64,000 nucleotides of DNA, taken from positions 340,381-404,380 of the forward strand of contig JAIZOF010000001.1 of the NCBI GenBank assembly GCA_020525365.1, in the 5' to 3' direction. Made by a program: the position numbers and the translations under genes. This document shows, in pieces, positions 55,955 through 64,000 of this stretch. Below the pieces are notes generated by a model, which saw nothing but the letters and a program-made list of their open reading frames with translations, was not told the DNA's origin and made no database searches. Source of the DNA: Sulfurovum sp. Lineage in GTDB: Bacteria > Campylobacterota > Campylobacteria > Campylobacterales > Sulfurovaceae. Numbering within the stretch: the first letter of the stretch is position 1; the number at the start of each line of letters is the position of its first letter.

Positions 55955-57083
55955 TTTTATATTATTGGTAGCGATAATGGCTACATCGGTAACTTTATTT
56001 GCTAAAAGCAGTACAGCAACAATTTATACAGATTCTTCTCGAGTTTATTCAAATGGCAAAAAGGTTATTGATGGTGGTACGACGTATCCTATCCAAAATA
56101 AAAAGACTTCCGCATATTTTGTAAATGAGAAAGCACACAAAACCTCTTTTAAACTTGGAAGAGCAGCAACTGCTGATGAGATTGAAGCATGGGATATTGA
56201 TGTAATGCCTGATGGTACTGGTCTTCCAGAAGGAAAAGGTACAGTTGAAGAGGGTGATGCACTCTACGAGACGAAGTGTGCGTCATGCCACTTTGACTTT
56301 GGTACAGGTGGTTCAGGTTATCCCGCACTTCAGAAAGGGAATGCCTATGAAGGGCATAAGTCTATGCTCTTTCAGCGTGTAGGTGGCAATGATGAAGGTC
56401 CTATTCGTGTCTTCGGTACATATTGGCCATATGCGAGTACACTTTGGTGGTATATCAAAACAGGTATGCCACATCCTGCACCACTTTCGCTGACAGATGA
56501 TGAGGTTTATGCAATTTGTGCCTATATTCTTTCAGTTAACGAAATAAAAATTGATGATGAAGAACTTGATGACGAGTATGAACTTAATAGAGAGAAGTTC
56601 CTTAAGATAAAAATGCCAAATGTTGATGGATTTATTCCTGAGATACGTGGTAAAAATGGTTTAGAAAATACACGTAAATTCTATAATAATTTTGCAAACT
56701 ATGGTAACGGTACCCGCTGTATGAAGAACTGTTTTAAAGGGAAACCTAAATTAGCAAGAATTTCAGGCTCAGGGATTAGTGATTATCAGCCCCCTCTTTC
56801 AAACAAGAAAGACCTCCCTAAGAAAAAAGCAGGGTCTGGTAGTGAGCATCCAGGCAAGAAGGCCTATGAGGCATCATGCTCTGTATGTCATGCAACAGAT
56901 GCAATGGGTGCACCGATGGTAGGTGATAAGAAGGCATGGAAAACTGTTTTGAAAAAAGGAATAGATAAAGTGCAGCATAACGCTATTCAAGGTATTAATG
57001 GTATGCCTCCTAAAGGAGGAACATCTTTACCTGATGAGGAGATTAAGCAGATTATAGACTATATGATAAAAAAGTCGAAGTAA
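55935..57083 (+). CDS. soxD: SoxD diheme c-type cytochrome subunit
   Basis: Electron-accepting partner of SoxC in the periplasm. Signal peptide about 1-23. Two heme-attachment motifs, CASCH at residues 115-119 and CSVCH at 315-319, each head a cytochrome c domain, with distal Met candidates in TGMPHPAPL and NGMPPKGGTS. A linker rich in Lys and Pro lies between the domains. 382 residues. The soxCDYZ order is the second sox cluster typical of Campylobacterota, separate from soxAX/B. Confidence 0.92.
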   Translation: MFRFYRNFILLVAIMATSVTLFAKSSTATIYTDSSRVYSNGKKVIDGGTTYPIQNKKTSAYFVNEKAHKTSFKLGRAATADEIEAWDIDVMPDGTGLPEGKGTVEEGDALYETKCASCHFDFGTGGSGYPALQKGNAYEGHKSMLFQRVGGNDEGPIRVFGTYWPYASTLWWYIKTGMPHPAPLSLTDDEVYAICAYILSVNEIKIDDEELDDEYELNREKFLKIKMPNVDGFIPEIRGKNGLENTRKFYNNFANYGNGTRCMKNCFKGKPKLARISGSGISDYQPPLSNKKDLPKKKAGSGSEHPGKKAYEASCSVCHATDAMGAPMVGDKKAWKTVLKKGIDKVQHNAIQGINGMPPKGGTSLPDEEIKQIIDYMIKKSK

Positions 57084-57174
57084 TTTATAATTATTTCATA
57101 ATAAAAAGTGTTATAATAATACAAAGGGTAAATGCCTTTTGTATGCAAAAATTAATTTAAGTAAAGGACAAAGT

Positions 57175-57648
57175 ATGAACAGAAGAAACTTTATCGGTTT
57201 TGGTGTATTAGCAATGGCGACATTGCCTGTAGCAGCCAGTGCAGCTACCAGTATCGATTTTAGAAAAGTGAAGCCTGATACATGGACAGCAAAAACAGTT
57301 GAAGATGCAATTAAGGCACTTTATGGTGAGATTAAACCTAAAGAGAGTGGTGTCAAAGTAAAAGCACCAAAAGTTGCAAGTAATGGTGGAGCCGTGCCTA
57401 TTACTATCAAAACAGATATTCCTGCAAAAACAGTGGCACTTTTCCAAAATATGGATCCTGAAAGTACAGTTGCTGTATGGAATATCCCTGAAAATGCAGT
57501 AATTAACTACAGTGTTAAGATCAAGCTCAAGGCAACTGATGAGAATGGTGGTAATGGTGTGGTTACAGTAATTGTAGAAGGCAAAGACGGTAAGTTTTAC
57601 AAGGGTACGGTTGCACTCAAGGTTGCAAAAGGTGGGTGTGAAGGCTAA
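57175..57648 (+). CDS. soxY: Sulfur-carrier protein subunit SoxY
   Basis: SoxY carries sulfur intermediates on a C-terminal cysteine as substrate for the other Sox enzymes. The 157-residue protein has a signal beginning MNRRNFIGFGVLAMATLPVA with a twin-arginine-like RR. It ends AKGGCEG, where the Cys is the carrier; most SoxY proteins end GGCGG, so Glu replaces one Gly. I start at ATG 57175 (AAAGGA before it); the frame runs from 57139. It lies 46 bases before soxZ. Confidence 0.9.
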   Translation: MNRRNFIGFGVLAMATLPVAASAATSIDFRKVKPDTWTAKTVEDAIKALYGEIKPKESGVKVKAPKVASNGGAVPITIKTDIPAKTVALFQNMDPESTVAVWNIPENAVINYSVKIKLKATDENGGNGVVTVIVEGKDGKFYKGTVALKVAKGGCEG

Positions 57649-57694
57649 TGCTTCATACTATGATCTATAGAGAAAAAGATAGAAAGGATGATAA

Positions 57695-57997
57695 ATGGGT
57701 AATATGAAAATTAAAGCAAAGCTTAAAAATGACGTAATCAACGTTAAAGCGATTGCAAAGCATGATATGTTGACATATGATCAAGCAAAAAAGAAGGGGA
57801 AGGAGGCAAATTTTATCACACATATTACTGCAAAAGTTGGTGATACAATTGTTTATGATGTTTCTACAAGCCAATTCCTCGCCAAGAACCCACTGTTTAA
57901 GTTTAAGTTCAAGGGTGCCAAGAAGGGCGATAAACTTACTATTACTTGGGTTGACTTGTCAGGAAATACTATTTCTGGAACTAAAAAAATTAAGTAA
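57695..57997 (+). CDS. soxZ: Sulfur-carrier complex subunit SoxZ
   Basis: 100-residue beta-sandwich partner of SoxY; the heterodimer presents the carrier cysteine. No signal peptide is seen; SoxZ is exported with SoxY. Family blocks: MLTYDQAKKKGKEANFITHI near residues 25-44, VYDVSTSQFLAKNPLFKF, and the final GDKLTITWVDLSGNT. AAGGATG precedes the ATG. A terminator follows 5 bases after the stop. Confidence 0.92.
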   Translation: MGNMKIKAKLKNDVINVKAIAKHDMLTYDQAKKKGKEANFITHITAKVGDTIVYDVSTSQFLAKNPLFKFKFKGAKKGDKLTITWVDLSGNTISGTKKIK

Positions 57998-58002
57998 AAA
58001 AA

Positions 58003-58033
58003 TGTCACTCTGTTGACCTTTGACAGGGTGACA
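58003..58033 (+). terminator. Hairpin terminator after soxZ
   Basis: TGTCACTCTGT pairs with ACAGGGTGACA over 11 bases (one G-T), with a 9-base loop. Only a weak T-rich tail follows, so it may act partly as an mRNA 3' end protector. Confidence 0.6.
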
Positions 58034-58092
58034 ACAATTCATTTTATATGAGTACTTCTCTTAGTATTTCTATAAAATGATTTCTTTGCATT

Positions 58093-58560
58093 TTAGATAA
58101 TATGGCTTACTTCAAACCAGTGAGGCTCTATACGAATTAGTGTCATCTCTTTTCTTTGCTGAAAATGTGATACTATATCAAAGCTTTCCTCTCCATACCC
58201 CTCTTTGTATTCATCAATAAAAGTTGCATAAATATCCTCTTTTATCGCACTGATTTCATAGATAACTTTATGATAAGTTTTCTTCTCTTTTTGCCATATT
58301 TCTCTCTTTTTTTCGTTGAGATTGATGCTACCGTAGCGCTCTTCTTTGGGTAGTGTTATATTCATTTCAAGATAAGTACGCATAGATGCTATCATGTGTT
58401 GTAATTGATGAAGAGGAGTATTTTCTAAGCCAGTATTGATAATTGTGGCAAGTGCTTGTGTGTATCCCCATCTTCCAGAGATAGGGAGATCTACATCAAA
58501 AGTAGCTTTGATAAGAGAGGATATAGGTTCTTTGGAAGAAAATTGTTTAAAGGTTGGCAT
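58093..58560 (-). CDS. Conserved hypothetical protein
   Basis: 155 residues, soluble, mostly helical, with no motif I recognise. It begins MPTFKQFSSKEPISSL and contains YTQALATIINTGLENTPLHQ and a final IRIEPHWFEVSHII. It is upstream-coupled with prfA (20-base gap, same strand), so it may be transcribed with the release factor gene. Confidence 0.6.
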   Translation of the reverse strand: MPTFKQFSSKEPISSLIKATFDVDLPISGRWGYTQALATIINTGLENTPLHQLQHMIASMRTYLEMNITLPKEERYGSINLNEKKREIWQKEKKTYHKVIYEISAIKEDIYATFIDEYKEGYGEESFDIVSHFQQRKEMTLIRIEPHWFEVSHII

Positions 58561-58579
58561 ATTAGGCTACTCCTTATTT

Positions 58580-59647
58580 TTAGAGTCCTGCCTCTTTAAT
58601 TGCTTCTGTTTTGGCATGTGCAATAAGTGGATCAATCACAAGGTCAAGATTGCCATTATTGACAATATCATCAAGGGCATAGAGGGTTAGACTAATTCGG
58701 TGATCTGTCAAACGATTCTGTGGATAGTTGTAGGTACGAATCTTTTCTGATCGGTCTCCTGAGCCAACCTGAAGTTTGCGTTGTCCTGCAGTTTCGTTGA
58801 GTTGCTTTTGAAGCTCTGCTTCATAGACACGTGCTTTGAGTACTTTCATTGCCTTGTCTTTATTCTTATGTTGAGATTTTTCATCTTGAATTGCAACAAC
58901 AATACCAGTAGGAATGTGTGTTAAACGAACGGCAGAGTCGGTAGTGTTAACTGACTGTCCTCCACAACCACTAGAGCGATAAACATCCATCTTAATCTCA
59001 TTTGGCTTGATATCAATTTCTATATCATCAACTTCAGGAATAATGGCAACGGTAATAGCAGAAGTATGTACTCGTCCTTGTGTTTCAGTATCAGGCACAC
59101 GTTGGACACGATGGGTACCTGCTTCGTACTTAAGCCTAGAATATACACCTTTACCCTTAATTTGAGCAATGAGTTCCTTGTATCCACCGGCTGTACCATC
59201 GCTAGTGCTAACAATTTCGACTTTCCAGTATTTTTGTTCTGCATAACGCGAGTACATACGGAATATATCAGCAACAAAAAGAGCACTTTCATCTCCACCA
59301 GCACCAGCACGAAGCTCAAGAAAGATATTTTTTTCATCATTCTTGTCTTTTGGGATCATAAGAATTTTAATTTCCTCTTCAAGTTTAGGCAGTAAAGGTT
59401 CAAGTTCACACAACTCTTCTTTTGCCAAATCTCCAAGATCAGGGTCTCCTTGTAGCTCTTTATTCTCTTCAATGGTTTTGGCAGTTTCAAGATAGTATTT
59501 TGCCTTTTCAACTAGTTCATTTAGTCCAGACTGTTCTTTGTTGAGTTCTGTCATTTTACCAATATCTGAACCAATATCTGGTGAACTAAGCAGTTTGCTA
59601 ATCTCGTTATATCTGTCTATAAAAGGTTGAAGTTTTTCTTTAAACAT
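58580..59647 (-). CDS. prfA: Peptide chain release factor 1
   Basis: It recognises UAA and UAG codons and triggers hydrolysis of the finished peptide. GGQ is in [16 protein letters not shown] near residue 230; [14 protein letters not shown] near 109 and [15 protein letters not shown] near 310 are standard. At 355 residues it is a full RF1. Its ATG lies 59 bases after rpsT. Confidence 0.96.
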   Translation of the reverse strand: MFKEKLQPFIDRYNEISKLLSSPDIGSDIGKMTELNKEQSGLNELVEKAKYYLETAKTIEENKELQGDPDLGDLAKEELCELEPLLPKLEEEIKILMIPKDKNDEKNIFLELRAGAGGDESALFVADIFRMYSRYAEQKYWKVEIVSTSDGTAGGYKELIAQIKGKGVYSRLKYEAGTHRVQRVPDTETQGRVHTSAITVAIIPEVDDIEIDIKPNEIKMDVYRSSGCGGQSVNTTDSAVRLTHIPTGIVVAIQDEKSQHKNKDKAMKVLKARVYEAELQKQLNETAGQRKLQVGSGDRSEKIRTYNYPQNRLTDHRISLTLYALDDIVNNGNLDLVIDPLIAHAKTEAIKEAGL

Positions 59648-59706
59648 AGGCTTTTGTATTAATTAAAGGTATATAAAAGTTAAAAAGAGGAGAGGTCAAA
59701 AACTGC

Positions 59707-59976
59707 TTATGCAGCCTCAAGTTTATTGACCATTTTGTGAAGACGACTTACTTTTCTTGCAGCAGTTTGCTTTTTAATAAATCCTTTGCTGACAAGTGCA
59801 TGGATTTTCTTATTGGCAAGCTTAAATGCTTCTGTTGCTACTGATTTGTTGCCAACTTCTACTGCTTCATGAACAGCTTTGATAATATTTTTAAAACGTG
59901 TTCTATAGTATCTATTTCTTTCTGTTCTCTTTGCTGTTTGCAAAATACGTTTTTTTGCTGACTTATGGTGTGCCAT
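59707..59976 (-). CDS. rpsT: 30S ribosomal protein bS20
   Basis: 89-residue helical 16S rRNA-binding protein. Starts [20 protein letters not shown], with [16 protein letters not shown] and the C-terminal [27 protein letters not shown] before the ATG is a usable ribosome-binding site. It precedes prfA on the same strand. Confidence 0.96.
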   Translation of the reverse strand: MAHHKSAKKRILQTAKRTERNRYYRTRFKNIIKAVHEAVEVGNKSVATEAFKLANKKIHALVSKGFIKKQTAARKVSRLHKMVNKLEAA

Positions 59977-60148
59977 TAGAATTCCTTTGGATAAATAATT
60001 GTGCCCACTCCAAACAATATAGAGTGAAAATAGTTCGCGAATGATATCGCAAACAAGATTAAAGATAAATTAAAATGGAGTGCTAAACGAAGTTAATGAA
60101 ATTTAGATAGAATAAAACCAATGATTTAAAAACACAAGGAATTTTATA

Positions 60149-61486
60149 GTGGCACTTTTTGGAACAGATGGTGTACGAGGGAAAGCAGGAAAAAAAGTTA
60201 GTGCGATTAACACAATGCGCCTCGCAATGGCAACAGGGATATGTTTTAAACAATTTGTAAAAACAAAAAAGATACTGGTAGGAAAAGATACCCGCAGAAG
60301 TGGTTATATGATTGAGAATGCATTGGTTTCTGGTTTGACGGCAGTGGGATTTGATGTGATTCAAGTAGGCCCTATGCCTACACCAGCAATAGCCTTTCTC
60401 ACAGAGAATATGCGCTGTGATGCAGGAATTATGATCTCGGCAAGTCATAACCCCTACTACGATAACGGTATCAAGTTTTTTGATACAAAGGGCAACAAGA
60501 TTAGCCGTACCAAAGAGGAGATGATTGAGACAATCTTTAAAGATGATGTAGCCATAGAAGAGGCTCAAGTGACAGGCAAGAGTATTGGGAAATCTAAGCG
60601 TATTGATGATGTAATTGGGCGCTATATTGTTCATATTAAAAATTCCTTTCCTAAACCATTGACTCTTGCAGGTTTGCGTATCGTAATAGATTGTGCCAAT
60701 GGTGCAGGGTATATTGTTGGACCAACAATTCTTCAGGAACTTGGCGCAGAAGTTATTGTTATTGGTAATAGCCCAAATGGATTTAATATCAATGAAGGGT
60801 GTGGTGCAATGCATCCTGAGAAACTTGCCAATACTGTTTTGGAAAATCGGGCAGATATTGGCATTGCTCTTGATGGTGATGCTGACAGAGTAGTACTTGT
60901 AGATGAAAAAGGTGAAGTTGTTGATGGAGATAAATTAATAGGGGTGTTGGCCGCCTATTTAAAAGAGCGTGGTATGCTACAAGGAGATGGCGTAGTGGCA
61001 ACAGTTATGAGTAATCAGGGACTGGATGAATATCTATCTTCTTGTGATCTGCATCTTTATCGTTCTGCCGTAGGAGATAAGAATGTTGTAGAACTCATGC
61101 AACATAAAGGGATTAATTTTGGTGGAGAACAGAGTGGGCACATTATCTTTTCTGATTATGCAAAAACAGGAGATGGAATCTCTAGCGCACTTCAGGCACT
61201 GGCATATCTTGTCACTACCAGCAAAAAGGCAAGTGAAGCTTTTAATCCTTATGACTCTTATCCGCAGATGCTAGTAAGCCTTTTAGTGAAAGAAAAATAC
61301 CCTTTTGAGGAGATAGAAGGTCTCAAGATACTTCAGCAGGAAGTTGAAGCAAAAGGAATACGCCATCTCTTCCGTTATTCTGGTACCGAGAATAAGATCA
61401 GACTGTTACTTGAGGGCAAAGAAGAAAAAATACTTGATGAGATGATGAAGAAATGTATTTCTTTTTTTAAGGGTGTATTGGTCTAA
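60149..61486 (+). CDS. glmM: Phosphoglucosamine mutase
   Basis: It interconverts glucosamine-6- and -1-phosphate for UDP-GlcNAc. Start is GTG (60149) with AAGGA before it; the N-terminus [13 protein letters not shown] is the family one. The phosphorylated Ser is in [17 protein letters not shown] near residue 99; the metal loop is DGDADRV near 240; the phosphate-binding [15 protein letters not shown] is near the end. 445 residues is standard. Its last base overlaps the lspA start. Confidence 0.95.
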   Translation: MALFGTDGVRGKAGKKVSAINTMRLAMATGICFKQFVKTKKILVGKDTRRSGYMIENALVSGLTAVGFDVIQVGPMPTPAIAFLTENMRCDAGIMISASHNPYYDNGIKFFDTKGNKISRTKEEMIETIFKDDVAIEEAQVTGKSIGKSKRIDDVIGRYIVHIKNSFPKPLTLAGLRIVIDCANGAGYIVGPTILQELGAEVIVIGNSPNGFNINEGCGAMHPEKLANTVLENRADIGIALDGDADRVVLVDEKGEVVDGDKLIGVLAAYLKERGMLQGDGVVATVMSNQGLDEYLSSCDLHLYRSAVGDKNVVELMQHKGINFGGEQSGHIIFSDYAKTGDGISSALQALAYLVTTSKKASEAFNPYDSYPQMLVSLLVKEKYPFEEIEGLKILQQEVEAKGIRHLFRYSGTENKIRLLLEGKEEKILDEMMKKCISFFKGVLV

Positions 61487-61935
61487 TGCGCTATTTTACT
61501 ATTTTTCTACTGGCTGCAGTTGGTACATTTGTGATTGATCAGGAGATTAAAGCACTATTTCTAGAAGGGTTTTATAAAGAGGGGGCATGTATTGATTTAG
61601 AATTACATTTTAATCAAGGCATTGCATTTTCAATGTTTACTTTTATTGGTCCATATTTAAAGTGGATACAAATATTTATTGTAGTGACAATTCTTTACTC
61701 TGTACTCAAAGAGAATTATCTGTATCGATATGCTTTTCCTGTTGGGTTGTTTATTGGTGGAGCATTGGGGAATATCTATGATCGTTTTGTACATAAAGGG
61801 GTAGTGGATTATGTGGCATGGCATTGTGGTTTTAACTTTGCTGTCTTTAATTTTGCCGATGTAGCAATTGATATAGCGGCAGTATGGGTACTTATTGCAA
61901 CCTATTTTTTCTCTAAAGATAAAGTAGACAGATAA
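61486..61935 (+). CDS. lspA: Lipoprotein signal peptidase
   Basis: An inner-membrane aspartyl protease that removes lipoprotein signals. 149 residues, four membrane segments. The two catalytic aspartates lie in GALGNIYDRF near residue 100 and FNFADVAIDIAAVW near 125, with FNQGIAFSMF before them. It is coupled to glmM by a one-base overlap. Confidence 0.93.
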   Translation: MRYFTIFLLAAVGTFVIDQEIKALFLEGFYKEGACIDLELHFNQGIAFSMFTFIGPYLKWIQIFIVVTILYSVLKENYLYRYAFPVGLFIGGALGNIYDRFVHKGVVDYVAWHCGFNFAVFNFADVAIDIAAVWVLIATYFFSKDKVDR

Positions 61936-62095
61936 GAATATTACTATGAGACTAGCATGTATGGATATATTTCTTTTATTGGCAGAAGCAATAATCAAAG
62001 AAAAGGGGTTGTATGCTCTCGATCAGAAGTATTGAACTGTACCCTCCAATAATACAAAAGAAATTCTCTAAATTAATCTATTTTGAGGTGACAGA

Positions 62096-62917
62096 ATGAA
62101 ACAAATAATTATACATAGTATTGCAGGAGTGTTGTTGGTAAGTATACTTTTTTTTAGTTTTCATGCCTATAGAAGTGCAAAAAAATATGAAGAAAAAACT
62201 GCATTACTAGTAGCACAGATGAGTGCTAAATCATTGGTAACCTATCGGGCACAGGAGCTGGTAGAGGAGCTATCGTTTGGTTTCTATAAGAATAAAAAAC
62301 ATGAAATGCTTCAAGAGATAGAAGAGAAACAGCATTTTTATAAAACACAGAGTAGAAGCTATACTCTTTATGCGATTAGTGCATTATTAATACTGCTTTT
62401 GGGATATTTTGTTATTTCTTTACGTATGTTTACCTTTTTTGGTGCTATTACGGCAGGAGTGATGCTCTTTTTTGGTTTTGTTAGCCCTATGCTGATGATT
62501 ACTATCCATAAAAAAGTGGAGTATCTTGGGGATGTAGTGTTGTCATTTGAATCAAAAAGTATTATTGGCTCCATTGCCAAACTCTTTGAAAATGGTGATA
62601 TTGCTGTTGCCATAGTTATTTTATTCTTCTCTATACTTATTCCTATTGTTAAAGTATTGTCAATATTATTTATTTCCCTCTTTACAGAAAACCGTTTTGC
62701 ACACAGTATTATAGAGTTCTTTAAGGTAATTGGAAAATGGTCCATGATTGATGTCTTTGTAGTGGCAACTTTTTTGGCTTATTTGACAGTTGATAAAGGC
62801 GATGTCAGTCGTGCTGAAATTGAAGTAGGATTCTACTTCTTTTTGGTATATGTAATTGTTTCAATGTTGGTGAGTTTGGGCGCGAATAGAATGCTACATC
62901 AAGTTAAAGATAGTTAG
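62096..62917 (+). CDS. PqiA-like integral membrane protein
   Basis: 273 residues, with an N-terminal membrane segment, a charged 60-residue periplasmic or cytoplasmic stretch, then five membrane segments. The region SILIPIVKVLSILFISLF and GKWSMIDVFVVATFLAYL matches the PqiA core, in which an envelope-lipid transport role is proposed. It lacks the N-terminal cysteine motifs of E. coli PqiA. GAGGTGA precedes the ATG. It ends overlapping the convergent DUF493 gene by four bases. Confidence 0.75.
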   Translation: MKQIIIHSIAGVLLVSILFFSFHAYRSAKKYEEKTALLVAQMSAKSLVTYRAQELVEELSFGFYKNKKHEMLQEIEEKQHFYKTQSRSYTLYAISALLILLLGYFVISLRMFTFFGAITAGVMLFFGFVSPMLMITIHKKVEYLGDVVLSFESKSIIGSIAKLFENGDIAVAIVILFFSILIPIVKVLSILFISLFTENRFAHSIIEFFKVIGKWSMIDVFVVATFLAYLTVDKGDVSRAEIEVGFYFFLVYVIVSMLVSLGANRMLHQVKDS

Positions 62918-63183
62918 ATTACCATCTTCACATCCTTATGGCTTTGAAAAGACTCAAAAAGTCTGTCTCTCTCTTCTTTACTTTCTACAATACATGATGT
63001 ATTGTAGGTGGTGAACTTTCCTGTTTGTGATGTATTTCCTAAGCTATTACAATGCTCTCTTCCGCCCATCACTTCCTCAATACAAGCTTCGAGTTTTTTC
63101 TTATCTCTTCCAATGATTTTGAATCTCCAGTTGGTAGGGTATGTAATAACTGGTTTATCCTGAGTATCATTGTCAAATATCAT
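62914..63183 (-). CDS. DUF493-family small protein (YbeD-like)
   Basis: 89 residues of ferredoxin-like fold. Start: MIFDNDTQDKPVITYPTNWR, then FKIIGRDKKKLEACIEEVMG and a C-terminal RLFESFQSHKDVKMVI, as in YbeD/DUF493 proteins, which are of unknown function and may be regulatory. GGAGTG precedes the ATG. Confidence 0.8.
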   Translation of the reverse strand: MIFDNDTQDKPVITYPTNWRFKIIGRDKKKLEACIEEVMGGREHCNSLGNTSQTGKFTTYNTSCIVESKEERDRLFESFQSHKDVKMVI

Positions 63184-63304
63184 AGCACACTCCTTTGAAA
63201 TAGGTTTGATAATTTAAGTAAGCTCAATAGCCACAGTATAGCATAAAGAATTAGCCTTAATATACCTAATATGTAAAATACTATTTAAAGGTAATATATC
63301 TATC

Positions 63305-63784
63305 TTAAGTGTTAATTCTATGATAGTCCCCTGATTTCCCACCACTCTTATGTTCAAGCTGTATATTGCGAATAGTCATGCTTTTATCGATAGCTTTGAG
63401 CATATCATAAATTGTGAGAAGTCCAATACTAACGCCGGTAAGCGCTTCCATCTCTACCCCAGTTTTTCCTGTAAGTTTTGTTGTGATGGTGAGTTTGAAT
63501 CCAGGAAGTTCTGGTATCTCTTTAATATTTGTTTTGATAGAGGAGAGCATGAGTGGGTGGCACATAGGAATAAGCGTACTAGTTTGTTTGGATCCCTGAA
63601 TGGCTGCAATGACTGCAGTTTGCAAGACAGGACCCTTTTTTGTGGTATTGGCAATAACGGCATCAAAGGCCGCTTGTCCTACCTCTATGATGCCACTGGC
63701 TATGGCAATACGTGTAGTATTGTCTTTATCGGAGATATCAACCATTTTAGGTTTATTGTGTTCATCTAAATGAGTAAGGTTCAC
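63305..63784 (-). CDS. moaC: Cyclic pyranopterin monophosphate synthase MoaC
   Basis: It closes the pyranopterin ring in molybdenum-cofactor synthesis. [20 protein letters not shown] is the family start. Key blocks are [16 protein letters not shown] near residues 72-87, and [24 protein letters not shown] near 110-133. 159 residues, normal. It supplies cofactor for enzymes like SoxC here. Confidence 0.94.
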   Translation of the reverse strand: MNLTHLDEHNKPKMVDISDKDNTTRIAIASGIIEVGQAAFDAVIANTTKKGPVLQTAVIAAIQGSKQTSTLIPMCHPLMLSSIKTNIKEIPELPGFKLTITTKLTGKTGVEMEALTGVSIGLLTIYDMLKAIDKSMTIRNIQLEHKSGGKSGDYHRINT

Positions 63785-63948
63785 ATGAAGTCCTAATTTG
63801 AGTATTTTTTTGAGTATTTTAACATAAAAATATGACGAAAATAAATTTTTATTGATGGTTAAAATAAATAGTTGACGTTTTTTATTAAAGAATTATGTAT
63901 TTTTAACATCAAATATTGTACAATATTTTAAATTGGAAAAGGAGGGTT

Positions 63949-64000
63949 ATGACGTACGCATATTTAAGACAGATGCCAGGTTGCAGTCACTTGTCACAGC
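63949..64000 (+). CDS. Start of a gene cut by the window end; possible resolvase-type recombinase
   Basis: ATG at 63949, preceded by the strong site GGAGGG; 17 codons are seen (MTYAYLRQMPGCSHLSQ). The opening YAYLRQ recalls the first strand of serine resolvases, where Y-x-R is common, but the length is too short to decide. Confidence 0.4.
   Translation, partial: MTYAYLRQMPGCSHLSQ

Noticed and set aside
60083-60814. 243-codon open frame on the minus strand
   Set aside because: It lies antisense to glmM, whose frame has all catalytic motifs; the minus frame has unusual Cys/His/Asn-rich content and no start signal.

Overview
The window looks like a chromosomal segment of a free-living, sulfur-oxidising Campylobacterota (epsilonproteobacterium), most like Sulfurovum or a close relative. 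The evidence is the A+T-rich sequence, a soxCDYZ cluster with a Moco sulfite dehydrogenase and diheme partner, an outer-membrane DUF3373-type protein, the NifS/NifU iron-sulfur pair used by this phylum, EptA-type lipid A enzymes, and many short operons that change strand. This assignment rests on gene content, not on a database search.

Layout. 1-3772: rlmB, a membrane-anchored helix-turn-helix-like protein, an AlaC/DapL-type aminotransferase and hom. 3773-5328: a long gene-poor gap, then a lipoprotein. About 5371-10509: an accessory island bounded by 26-bp inverted repeats (23/26 identical) with a short direct repeat. It holds a GntR regulator with a perfect palindromic operator, a nitroreductase, an MdaB-like flavoprotein, a SnoaL-PEBP fusion and three gene fragments (glycine-betaine binding protein, yellow/royal-jelly-type propeller, DndC-like sulfotransfer enzyme). 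10548-13820: nifU, nifS, folE and tRNA-Pro. 13940-17650: an eptA - tyrosine-type phosphatase - eptA cassette, probably for lipid A or other surface modification. 17652-25096: minus-strand metabolic genes (tkt, ispA, aroK, MATE pump, purN, nnr). 25299-26843: a ComM/YifB ATPase.

26979-36587 is the outstanding object: one 3202-residue secreted protein. It has a Sec signal, two kinase-like modules, a glycosyltransferase domain of the large clostridial toxin (TcdA/TcdB) and lymphostatin type with a DxD motif, a long hydrophobic pore-like region, a very long unassigned beta-rich stretch, then a beta/gamma-crystallin-like pair, a ricin-type lectin and a discoidin-like domain. It stands alone between comM and mutY, with no secretion system beside it.

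36670-41486: mutY, a small methyltransferase-like protein, nrdB, a carbon-nitrogen hydrolase, pcm and a DNA-binding coiled-coil protein. 41564-47026: a minus-strand Bat operon (batA, a batB/batC-like fusion, batD, moxR, DUF58). 47120-51933: coaE-dapF, tRNA-Val and rpsL-rpsG-fusA, with a long hairpin in the rpsL leader. 52151-57997: the DUF3373-type protein, a MOSC protein and soxCDYZ. 58093-64000: a hypothetical gene, prfA, rpsT, glmM-lspA, a PqiA-like protein, a DUF493 protein, moaC, and the first codons of a gene that runs off the end.
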